Part shown: in pieces, positions 13,655 through 24,168 of the stretch
How positions within the stretch are numbered: the stretch's first letter is position 1
Layout of the letters: each line of letters opens with the position of its first letter
From: Polyodon spathula
Taxonomy: Eukaryota > Chordata > Actinopteri > Acipenseriformes > Polyodontidae
Direction: 5' to 3'
Assembly: GCF_017654505.1 (NCBI RefSeq)
Contig: NC_054559.1
Coordinates: 15,247,001-15,311,000, forward strand
Length of the DNA stretch: 64,000 nucleotides
Made by a program: the position numbers and the translations under genes
Notes under the pieces: generated by a model
Databases searched by the model: none
The model's input: the letters and a program-made list of their open reading frames with translations, nothing else
Told to the model about the DNA's origin: nothing

Positions 13655-13692
13655 CAGGTGAAGCCAATTGATTTTCAACAAGTTACACAAAC
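13655..13692. repeat. Dispersed repeat, copy 2
   Basis: Near-identical to 12645-12680: AGCCAATTGATTTTCAACA then AGTTACACA. It is preceded by GGTTGGATCC, which parallels the upstream part of copy 1. Confidence 0.5.
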
Positions 13693-14048
13693 TCAGGAAT
13701 TATTATTTTTTTGTATTATAATACAGCATTTATATTTCTCCTTCCCCCTCTGTGCTGTGTTTCAAGCCATGCAAACATATTGATTCATACAGCCAATATG
13801 CTCAGAACTATCAAATCTTGTGCCTAGGCTTAACAAGCCCAGTGGGCTGGTACAAGGGTCCTGGTCCTAAAGGTCCTATGCTAAAATCACAAGGATTGGG
13901 TCTTCAGAAGACTTATTTGGCCAACTGGTAAAATTGTACAGACAGCATTAGTTACTTGTTAGAGAATAACTAGCTAGACTGATTGGTGAGAGAGAAAGAC
14001 GAAGCGGGGAGTATTCCACAGATGGTATTGGTGTCATGCAGGAGTTGG

Positions 14049-14074
14049 CTGGTTGGTTGGTTGGTTGGTTGGTT
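14049..14074. repeat. (GGTT)n microsatellite
   Basis: About six perfect copies of the tetranucleotide GGTT. Confidence 0.95.
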
Positions 14075-14872
14075 TGTGTTTCCATTGCCTTGCTGATTAA
14101 GGTGTATGGAATATAGCACACTTGTTTGTTTATTCTTTCTTTTTAATTTGGTGAGAACTTGACCCTGCCAGTAAAAGAATAATATTTAACCGTGGCCAAA
14201 CCCTGGTCTTTTATACACTTTCCCACAAGGCTTTAAACAAACATGCTTACAGTTTGGTTCAAGGGTCTAGTTATGTAAAAAGTAGCTTATCTCCATATAT
14301 AACACAGATTTAAAACATTAGGGACTTCATTTGGTTTGCTCAAAGTCTTTTAATGAGAGAAAATATTTCGATCCATCACCATTCAAATCAATTGCGCAGA
14401 CCCCAGCCCACCCCACACACTGCTTCTGTTCTTTGCTTGCAGTAAAAACTGTGTTGCAGATGTGCAAATGAACAGACCTCAGCACTGCTGTGCATTGAAA
14501 ATCCATGTTGAAATGGAGATGGTATTTGTTCATTCACTGCATTGAATTGAAAAACCATGTTGAAATGGAGATGGTATTGGGTTATTCTAACACAACAGGC
14601 TGCTCTGATGTTCCTTTTTGTCACGCCTCACCATCTCTAAACTGTACAGAAGAGAAAAACACACACTCTGCTTAACATCATCTTTCTCTACTTCTTGTAT
14701 TTGTGGAGCGCCCCCTGGGACTCAGATCAATGCATCAACTGTAGAAGCCGAGCAGACTGTGCCTGACCTGTCAATAACATCAGATGAGTATTTTTTGATG
14801 TAGTAAGCCTTGGATTTTTGGCCGGAATCTGTGTTTTAAAGAACATGTATAGTATCTGCACAGAGGTTTGGT

Positions 14873-15136
14873 TAATAATAATATCTTCATATAGCACCTT
14901 TCATAGTGGACGACCATCACAAAGCGCTTTACAGAGGTAGGCTGAGAACTGTGCATTATATGCAGAGTCACTAACAATAGGACACTGATTTAATATCTCA
15001 TCCGCAAGAAACACGAGAAGGTTAAGTGACTTGCTCAGGGTCACACAATGAGTCAGTCAGTGGCAAAGGTGGGGTTTGAACCAGTGGCCTTCTGGTTACA
15101 AGCCCTGGACTTTAACCACTGGACCACTATGCTTCC
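14873..15136 (-). mobile_element. tRNA-derived SINE, reversed copy
   Basis: Read on the minus strand this is the same family as 12914-13145. The head lies at 15080-15136, with a B-box region GGTTCAAACCCC (complement of 15071-15082). The core follows (complement of AAGTGACTTGCTCAGGGTCA near 15025-15045), then the tail TTTCATAGTGGACGACCATC (14898-14917) and an AT-rich (TAATAAT) end at 14873. Divergence from the other copies is visible but modest. Confidence 0.87.
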
Positions 15137-15277
15137 TAATGTCTCTGTGGTAAATGTAATAAACATTCTAAAAAAAAAGACTGGCTTCGTCATTATACTG
15201 TAAAATGATTTGGGGTTTTAATGACAGCATTGACACATTAGCTTGTGTCTGATTCTGCCAGTAGGATGTCAACACAG

Positions 15278-15279
<2 letters not shown>

Positions 15280-15311
<32 letters not shown>
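15280..15311. repeat. T-run, 32 nt
   Basis: An uninterrupted homopolymer of thymines. It may be the reversed poly-A tail of a retro-inserted sequence, but no retrogene is recognisable to its right. Confidence 0.95.
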
Positions 15312-15312
<1 letters not shown>

Positions 15313-17743
15313 AATTTTTCTGGCTCGACAAAGCCTTTAGCAAATAGTGTTGGAACAGTTTTGAAAGCATCAAAGGAATTAAATTAACAGGAAATAGAAC
15401 ATGTGTTTGCCTGCTTCTGTTTGATGATTCTGTAAGTGCTCTTTCACCATCCTCTGCTTTTACTCTACCACTTTCCACTGCTGCTTTGTACACGACACTG
15501 GCTGATTTCAGTTTAACCCATTCCAATGTAGAGATATTTATTGTGTGGTCACTTACATTTCTATACTAGCACTGTATGAAGTTTTACCTGCAAAAGATTT
15601 GTTTTGAGAACATTTGTCAAGTCAATGAACTCTGAGAGGCCTACCATCACTCAGTCTTCTGTAATCCGCTCGACAATGTGTTCATAATAATACTGCATTC
15701 ACCACTCAATACGTTGATTTGAAGTGACGTTGTGATAGACTTGTTAGTGTGTTGGTGCTGCAAGTGTTCATTCACTTAACAGTTAACAAAGTATACACTC
15801 TGTTGTATGTCTTAAGAGAAAATATGTTAATGAAAGAGACTCAAAATACAAATGTAAATATTAGCTGCATCTTCTTAGTGAGATCTCTAGCATTGTAAGA
15901 GTCGTGCGACATTGTTCAAATAAATAGCAGGAGTTGAATTGTGGTTTGCTGCAGCAGAGGGTGCCCGAAGGATAACGTGTACACATGCAAGGGTGCAAGA
16001 ATCAAAATAGCATTGTTTTTGTTAAATGTAAACGTCATCTGTAAAATGCATTCTGTTTCATCTTCATTTTACCTTTTTTTTAATACTGCTATATATTTTA
16101 AAAATCAGTTATATATTAAAAATCGGTTTAATCCCATCAGATTCTATAGTGGGCCCCCCCCCTTCACCCCCAAAAAGCTTTTCATAATCATACAGTAGCC
16201 CCTCGCTAAACTGGACATGTTTGCCTGACTGAGGTGTCGGGTTTAAAAACAATACACATACATTTATAATGCTCAATGCTAAATCCTCTTGCTGAAATAA
16301 CACTGCTGAAATTTATTTTTTTAAGTAAACCATGCTGCTGCATTATACACATTGGTGTACAATGTGAATAAAAAATCATTTTAAATTGAAACTAAATGAT
16401 TTTAGCTGGTATTTCTTGGCCTACTTAGTAGCCTAGACAATTAACACAAAATGGTAATATATAGATTTTCAGACTGAGCTGGAGGGGTTAGTGGCACATG
16501 TGTGCAGTCTATTGCAGGCTACACGTTGGGAAAACCAGAAATGTCATAGAAATTAGTTTTCAAGGCTTATAAGTGCATCTCATTATAATTTTTGAGAACC
16601 CTGATCTCCACCCCATTTTTGAAAATGTATGCAGGAACGCCCATACTTCCATATTCAGCTACGGTTGAACCGCAAAGAAAAACTGCTGGAGCAAAACATT
16701 CCCTAAAAAAGTCGCTAAAAGCATTGCGCTTGTTTAACACTTTTCACCCTAGACTCTTTTGCAACTGGTTTGCAACTATTGTGACAGGCGCATCACTTTA
16801 GCAGATGTACCCCTGGGGGTTTTGCAATGGCATGTTAATCGAAGGGTTAATGAGAAAAATCTCTGAGAGAATACTGGATTTTCTTTTTTACCATTTAATA
16901 AGCTCTTTCATCTTGGCCTGTAGAACTACTGCAGGGTCAATCAATTGATCTTCGTGCTTTCTGTAACTAACCAGGCAGAAACTGGAGCCGATCTATTCAA
17001 TAAATATACAGTCAGTAGAATGAAACGAGCCCCTTGGTTTAAACAATGTTCACATAGTTCAATGTACCCTTCCAGTCGGTGAGCTGTCAAACACGCTCTT
17101 AAGACATGGTCGGTAGAATTCAACATCTGATCTGCCTGTTATTTTAGTTCACGGAATTAAATGTTATCAAAGAGTATCATCCCATTCACGTTGTCCAGTC
17201 GGGACTACCTCCTAGCATGTGCAGTAGGTCATTATCAATGATACATGTGGATGATCAGTACTGCAGATATGTCAATGTGCATACTTACAGTTGCAGAACA
17301 AACTCTTATAATCCATAATCTGAATTCCTTGGCCACTATGAATAGAAACAGTAGATTAAACAGTGCTTATGATCCACTCACACAAAAAACTGACATTGTA
17401 CTGAACGATATCAAACCACTTAGATATCATGGTCACCTGTTTACACCTCTTTTCCTTGTCCGGTTGGACCCCTGTGCTTTGCTATGGGAGTCACTAACCT
17501 CATTGAGCCCTGTAACATTACAGCACATGCTGTTGCCTTGTTGATGGTGTGGAAACATGTGTCCTATGCACCTTGCACAATAATGAAAAGGAATATCAAA
17601 TCATGGCTCTGTAACACCTACATAACAAACTCTGCCTGACTCGCAAAACATTATTTACTTATTCAGTAACCCTGGAACATTTTCCTCAGCATTGTTTAGA
17701 ATATTCCAGTTTTAGATGCACCATATTGCTATAGACCAAATTG
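15312..17743. other. Non-coding stretch, no gene recognised
   Basis: No supportable gene. At 16191-16225 'CAGTAGCCCCTCGCTAAACT' resembles a pogo/Tigger-type transposon end, but no matching opposite end is seen. A possible tiny TTAA-flanked element lies at 16738-16846. Short open frames at 15941-16303 and 17245-17544 are unrecognised. Confidence 0.5.
16738..16846. mobile_element. Possible small TTAA-flanked element
   Basis: TTAA at 16734-16737 and at 16847-16850 bracket a 109-bp segment. It starts CACTTTT and ends GAAGGG, loosely like the CCCTTT ends of the clearer element at 57436-57611. The match is weak and could be chance. Confidence 0.3.
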
Positions 17744-18131
17744 ATCATCTGAGGTACTCCATCCTCACAATCATCTGAGGTGCTCTGTCCTCACAATCAT
17801 CTGAGGTGCTCCATCCTCACAATCATCTGAGGTGCTCCATCCTCACAATCATCTGAGGTACTCCATCCTCACAATCATCTGAGGTGCTCCATCCTCACAA
17901 TCATCTGAGGTGCTCCATCCTCACAATCATCTGAGGTACTCCATCCTCACAATCATCTGAGGTGCTCCATCCTCACAATCATCTGAGGTGCTCCATCCTC
18001 ACAATCATCTGAGGTGCTCCATCCTCACAATCATCTGAGGTACTCCATCCTCACAATCATCTGAGGTACTCCATCCTCACAATCATTTGAGGTACTCCAT
18101 CCTCACAATCATCTGAGGTGCTCTGTCCTCA
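17744..18131. repeat. 26-bp minisatellite, 15 copies
   Basis: The unit reads GAGGTGCTCCATCCTCAC followed by AATCATCT (26 bp). Fifteen copies run head to tail with almost no indels. The main variation is GTGCTCC versus GTACTCC. The second and the last copies share a TCTGTCC variant in place of TCCATCC. The homogeneity points to recent expansion. There are no non-repeat spacers, so this is not CRISPR-like. Confidence 0.97.
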
Positions 18132-20011
18132 CTAAGAGCCTTGATGTCAATGAGGGCTGCTTGCACTTTAACAGTTAAATCCTTGCCCTTAATAATGTCC
18201 AATAACAACTCACTGATGGATTATTGGTTCAGATAATCCTTGAAATGTCAAATATGCAGGCCTCTAAACAAATAACATTGATCTGCTCTGTCTATAACAT
18301 ATACAACAGAAAAGGTCACTGCATATTTAAATATTGCTTGCTGACCAGCTCACTCCTCAGTCTTCTGCTAACAGGAGCACAGGAAATCAATGGGGATACT
18401 AAAAGAGCAATGAGCAATGACTCAAAGATTAAACTACTTAATGAACCAAAACAGAGTGTATGGCCTTTCCCATTGTCAGAACAGAACTACTAATGACCAT
18501 GTGTCTCACAAGCTACACTATGGTATATTGGGAAGGTCTCTATTAAGAGACAGAGATACACAAGCCTACATTATACTTGTGTTTGTTATTATACATCAGT
18601 ACAGATGATTGACATGCTGCATTTGGAGTTTTTCCAGATGGGTTTTAATCAATCTGAAATGCACTGAATGCAGTGACTCAGGTATCACTAATCTCAATAG
18701 GAAATCAGAGGTAGGCTGTGTTGTGTTTGTTTTGCTGCACACTGCTTTAATTTATAACAGCTGTTAGTTGTATAACAGCAGAGGAAGCACAGGTAATGGT
18801 TTGTAAAATGTGATATTCTTTTTTTGTTGCATGACCTTCTAAACGTCTTGGTTTTAATGGCATTGTCACTAGCAGCACATCTCCAACATGGAAAAAATAC
18901 TGTTGATGTCTTCCATCTGTCTAGATGCTCTGCTGTATCTTTAAATGAATCATCAGTAACGAGAATATCTCTCAAGTTTCTTCCCTTAAAATGGGTAAAT
19001 AAGGGCATGGTTTCAAATATCTTACTATCAATGTTCTCTGTCAATAAAGCATGCTAATGTTTCTTGATGATATTCTTTATCGCATACTATATGGAGTATA
19101 AATCTTGCAGCAAATGGAAGAATATCCTGACTATTTATTGACATAACAAAACTCCCCATAATGGGAAATGAATAAAATGCTAACCAGATTGTTCATAATA
19201 TACTCCAGAATAATACATTTAAGCAGTTGCATGACATGCAAAAAAAAATGAACATAGCCAAAGTTAGCCTTATATTAAGTGTGCATCAAAACTCGGACCC
19301 TAAATGAATGAATACATTACAGGGTTGAATGCTTACTTAAAATGTGCAGCATTTTAAAAATGCATATTTAGTTACTTTAAGGCATGTATCAAATGTTTTA
19401 TTCATAGATAAAAACCTGCGTGTTCAGATAGTGCTGGCAAGTACAATATGATGTATTTTTCTGATCTGATGATGACACTTATATAGCCTTCCTCCTGGGA
19501 CCTTGTTTCAGACTAAATCAGAGGCACTGTGGTCACTTCATGACCATTGCAGCATCTCTTGGTTTCTGAGTGATGGTGTGCAGGTTTCAGACAGTTTTTG
19601 CCAAAGTCGTCTCCTAACTAACACAGTAAGGCTTCAGGTTGTCTTGAATTCTCTCTGTCCATGTCAACTGCAATAATAAATAATGGAACAAAACACATGT
19701 CCAGTTGACACTATCAAAACTTGGGAACCGCTTTGGTTTAGGTATCCGTTATAAGTGATTATAAACAATCTATAAACATGTTATTGATCATTCTATTAGC
19801 AATTATATAATTATTTTACACTTTTGTCATTGTTCTTTGTTGCTATTGTTTATAATCAGTTCTAATGGATATAGTATGAATCCTTGTCTTGTCTGTCTGT
19901 ATAGGTCTGTCTTGCCCATTGTATGGGGCTGCTTTGTTTTTGCATACAGTTATTATACAATTTGCCTGTATAATAATTTTTGCTGTTGTTTATGATCACC
20001 TCCCTATCTAC
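18132..20011. other. Non-coding stretch, no gene recognised
   Basis: No gene seen. At 19732-19775 'TTTGGTTTAGGTATCCGTTA' matches the ends of the inverted-repeat element at 8346-8569, so a solo or degraded end of that family is likely. Overlapping opposite-strand open frames at 18694-19057 are chance frames. Confidence 0.5.
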
Positions 20012-20034
20012 TCACACACACACACACACACACA
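20012..20034. repeat. (CA)n microsatellite
   Basis: About 11 copies of CA. Confidence 0.95.
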
Positions 20035-23000
20035 ACCTTATTAAACACTTTAAAAAAAACTGCAACGCTGGCAACCTCGACTCCCACAGCAAAAAAACGA
20101 GAAACAAATTAGCAACTGGGCAAAAGTTAAATATTGTTTTAAAGTTGCAGTCCCATAATGTTTTAAAAACAGCTAGGCATGTACACTAGGTAGCGCTTAT
20201 AATGTTGTTACATCCAATTTTAAGTATTAACAGTATAAAAGAAAATCACTGATTAGAGATACTCACACACCAATTCCAATGCTTATGTATGCATTTTATG
20301 CTGTTCCTAAAATTAAATATGACCACTACTAATATGCTTCCTCAAGCTAGGAAAATGTTAGATATTAATAAACAAACAAACAAACAACCAGAACACAGTA
20401 AGTCCTGTTAATAACAGTGGGGTGCCCCTTTTATTAAGTTGTCATGACTATCATACCCAAGTACCCTACAGCAGACATTTTTCACTGATATGTTATCTTG
20501 AAGCACAGGCTATTTTTCAAGCAAGCTCAGAACCGGGACATTTATAGAGGGAAAAAAGGACGAAATCTTAAAATTGCAAGCTATAACTAATTCTTTCGAC
20601 TTGTTAAAATCCCAGATTCATTTTTCAATGAAGCACCACCCGGAGTTTGGGGTTGTAAAGAACATTAACATGAAGGAGGTTCCTCCAAGCACTATTTATA
20701 GCGAAATTCAGAAGGGAATACCCTTAAAAATAACCAGATTTTATAAAGGGCGCAGGAACTTTTCCCTAGCCAAGTCTGACAGGACGCACATCGCCAGGCC
20801 TCAGGTTACCTTAAATACTTAAAAGCATTGGAATGCGTTAAATGCTTTCATGTTTTTTTCCGCAGTGGAGGGAATCAATAAGAATGTTGAGTATATATGA
20901 TTCATATTTCAAAGCAAGGGGGGTGAGAGTTTCAGCTCTTGTTGCCCAGCAAATAAAAAAACACATTTCAAGGCAAATATGCTAGTTTGAATAGGCACTG
21001 ATGTTTTAGCAATATAGATTTTTTTTTTTTTTACTCAACGGTGAGCTCATGCATTTTAAAAACAACACTACCACTGGTTTTCTTGTTTTGTGTTAACAGT
21101 ATGCATTGGTAGAGAGAAGCAAAGGGCTGCTATCTTTATTACTGAAATCCATTACATTACAAAAGGGAAGCTGTGCCTAAGCTTCGGGGCAAAAAAATTC
21201 CCATACAAGTCATCCCTAGTGTTATTCCTTTGCTTTGTTCAGCTATTGAACCATGTCTTCTTAAATATCAGATTTCTGTAATCAGTCCACTTTACCTTCT
21301 TTCGTTTTAATGGACCTGATACAGATCAGCTGGAATAATCCAGGCGGGCAACCCGATAATTAACTGGCGGTAACTGTTCTGTGTAATGGAAGGTCAGGGG
21401 TGCGTCTCAAGATCTTAATTAAAAGACACTTCCATAGTGCAGCCTTCATTTCAGCTTCAGAGATTCCTGCCTATCCTTTACTGCTTCTCGCAATTGAATC
21501 AAATCCAGCGGCGTGATACTGGGTGAAAAGAGCACAGTCTGATCAATACGTCTGGGTGCTAATGCTTTAGATGTGGAGCACGTGTCAAATTCCCTCACAC
21601 TGTGGTGCAGCCTGAGTGATTGGGGCAGTTTTATTTCAATTATTGCTCAGGTATATAAAAGGGGGAAGGGGTGGTAGGAATTGTGCTTATTCAAAGAGTC
21701 AGATATGTGAATACGACATCATTAAGTACCAGTTCTGTAGTTACTGTGCATAATTCATAGCAGCTCCATGCATTATAAATGCTCTTGTGTTGCTGCAACC
21801 CAGGAGAAGTGAATAGTTGAGAAGGTGCTGTAGTGGTAATGAGGCTGCTGCCAGAAGGCTTTGCTAACCAAAGGGAGGTCAGTTTGGATGTTAGCCAAGG
21901 GTACAGATTTATAACAGTTTGGTAGTCATTCTCAAGTTTGTTATGCTTTCACGATTGTACACCCATGTAAATTTTTCTTAGCACTTCGATCAAGCCTGTC
22001 TGTAAGCTAAAGGAATAGCTAGGGCTATCGTTTCCTTAAAGGGAATGTCAGCTGCTCCTGATTTGCTGGCAGTTTCTTAATCCCACTTTTTGTGAATGGA
22101 ATTCCTCCAGCGCCCAGCTCAAACTGCCTTCAAAATCACAACATGAAGGGGATGGTGCAATCCAGAGCAAACATAAAGCACTCTGCACTTATGTTTTGCG
22201 TTTTACTGCGTTTTCTCAAAATTGGGTCCTCTGACTCCGCCCGAATCCTTTATTGATTTTCTGATAAGCAGGTTCGCACTGAACGTGCATCTATTTTAAT
22301 TACACCGGTAATTAGCATTTGCATTGAAAATGGCCGGCTGTATTAATATTCATTTGCTTTTTTTTCCCCCAGTGCGATAATACTGAATTATGCAAAAAAA
22401 AAAAAAGAATGAATTTGGATCATTTTTATATACTTCAGAGAAGCATTTAGAAAAAAAAAAAAAGAAAAAAGGTTTGCAGAATCTTTAATTATGCTGCTTC
22501 TGCCCTTGATTAACAGTTTATTAAGTGTGGTCTGTGGATTTGATGACACCAGAAATACATTATACTCCTTTTAAATATTGCAGGAGTGCAGAAACCTTGG
22601 TAGTTAGAGCAACAATAAGTAGCTTAGTTCTTAGTAATAATAGCTTCAGGGGCATTTGTAGAAGTACGTGAAGTGAAACCCAGAATCCAAATCAGACTTC
22701 AAAATGTGTGCTAATAACTAATGCAGATGAAGAAAAGCAGAGAGAGACGCTCGTTCATGCCCAAGTCTCAACATTTCTCAGAATCAGACATTAAATCAGA
22801 CATTTACACTGACTGAGGCACTAGCCAAAATGTGTGTGTGTATGACTAAAGTCACACATACACAACTGAAAAAGCCTATTCGGTTGTCTTCCTTTGTGTG
22901 ACAAATTCATTAAAAAAAAAAAAGAAAAGAAAAAGGAAGGCATGCCCTTTATAGAAGTTTACCGTTATATACCATGGTAACAACTTACATGAGAAAAGCA

Positions 23001-24024
23001 TTATAAAATCATGGTGAAGCAGAGGCAGGCAAGGCAAATCACGGAGAAGCTGATACTGAAGCTGATACTGCCAAACATACAAATGTTCAAAATGCATAGT
23101 AAAAGCTGTGGGAAAAGCATACAGATCTAAAATATTATTGGGATGGCAGCAAATGTTTATAGGGAAGGTTTTTAAAAGTGTAGGAGCCTATGGCATCCTG
23201 TTTATCATTCACAATAACTGGGAATTAAAGGCACATACAGCAGTGTGCGCAGGTATTAGAACAACCCATTGCGTCTATGGTTTTGAGTTTTTGTGCATAT
23301 GAAATGAAACCACTGGAACTGAAAATCCTGGACAAAATAGGTATATTAGTGATTGGCTGATTTAATTGATGCCTTTAATAGGCCACACATGCAATGCATT
23401 TCAATCAGTAAGAGAAAAGGAACACAGTAGCCACAAACAGTAAAATGCACAAGACTTTTTAAAAGTAGTTTAAGATGCCCAATTAAAGCACAAAGTGGTC
23501 TAACATTTTCACACGAGTGCCTCTTGTTTTAATATATCTGAGTACTGACCTGATATTGAAATTCTCACACCCAGAGGTTTTCATGCAGGTTTGTATATAA
23601 AGGATATAAATGACTAAACTTGAGGTGGTCAAATAAATTTGCATGTCTGTAGGTAATGAGAAAGCAGTATAGACCAGAGCAAGGAGTTAAGCAGGATAGT
23701 GTGGGAGAAACAAATAAGCTGTTAGCAAAATCTCCTGCACCTAAGCATTATTTTAAATTGCTTGCACATGTAATTATTTGATTCCAGTCTGAATCCCCCC
23801 ATATTTATTTTTATATTTGTTCAGTTTCTAGAAGGAAAAGAAAAGCTTGTTGAGATTCGTGAGACTCATTTACAGATGTGCTGTGGTGGTAAAACCAGCA
23901 GGTTATCAGAGACCACTCAGACAGATTTTACATTGTAGCACGCCATTAAATTAAATCAGCAACAAAAATATTCTGGATACCTAACTAGTACTGCATTGAG
24001 AAGCAATTGCTCTCAGAGGGGTAT
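20035..24024. other. Non-coding stretch, contains candidate regulatory block
   Basis: No exon found. The 82-codon open frame at 20574-20822 is unrecognised. A TATA-like TATATAAAAGGGGG lies at 21655-21668, with no associated gene visible. A-runs lie at 22388-22402 and 22450-22463. The block at 22200-22600 is described separately. Confidence 0.5.
22200..22600. promoter_or_regulatory. Candidate conserved non-coding (enhancer-like) block
   Basis: A dense group of homeodomain- and POU-type motifs lies here. TAATTAC at 22297-22303 and its mirror GTAATTA at 22308-22314 are separated by ACCG. A perfect octamer ATTTGCAT follows at 22317-22324. TTTAATTATGC lies near 22482-22492, with TTGATTAACAG farther on. 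The composition resembles vertebrate developmental enhancers in gene deserts. This is inference from motif content only; conservation was not tested. Confidence 0.3.
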
Positions 24025-24168
24025 ACTGTGCAGTATATTCCAGTGTGCACTGTGCAGCATATTCCAGTGCGCACTGTGCAGTATATTCCAGTGTGCACTG
24101 TGCTGTATATTCCAATGTATACTCTGCTGTATTTGCCAATGTATATTGTCCTGTATATTTCAAATTCC
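24025..24168. repeat. 24-bp minisatellite, 6 copies
   Basis: Exact 24-bp period. The first three copies (24025-24096) are nearly identical: CTGTGCAGTATATTCC then AGTGTGCA. Copies four to six diverge progressively. Because 24 is a multiple of three, open frames persist in several frames on both strands; these repeat peptides are artefacts. Confidence 0.93.

Larger units (their letters stand above)
13146..14872. other. Non-coding stretch with small repeats
   Basis: No gene seen. Around 13230-13365 there are several TACAGTGTAA/ACTGCAATG-type motifs ending in AAAGCGTTACCC, which resembles an inverted-repeat element terminus and is probably a degraded MITE. A (GGTT)n tract lies at 14049-14074. 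A roughly 35-bp near-duplicate with CATGTTGAAATGGAGATGGT occurs at 14503-14530 and again at 14553-14577. Confidence 0.5.

Noticed and set aside
17744..18131. Regular repeat array that might be taken for CRISPR
   Set aside because: Units are contiguous with no unique spacers, and the genome is vertebrate; it is a minisatellite.
20574..20822. 82-codon open frame without an overlapping opposite-strand frame
   Set aside because: The most protein-like of the short frames in composition, but I recognise no family and see no splice or promoter context.
21655..21668. Strong TATA-box-like sequence TATATAAAAGGGGG
   Set aside because: No transcript-like or coding sequence follows; a lone TATA motif in AT-rich DNA is expected by chance.
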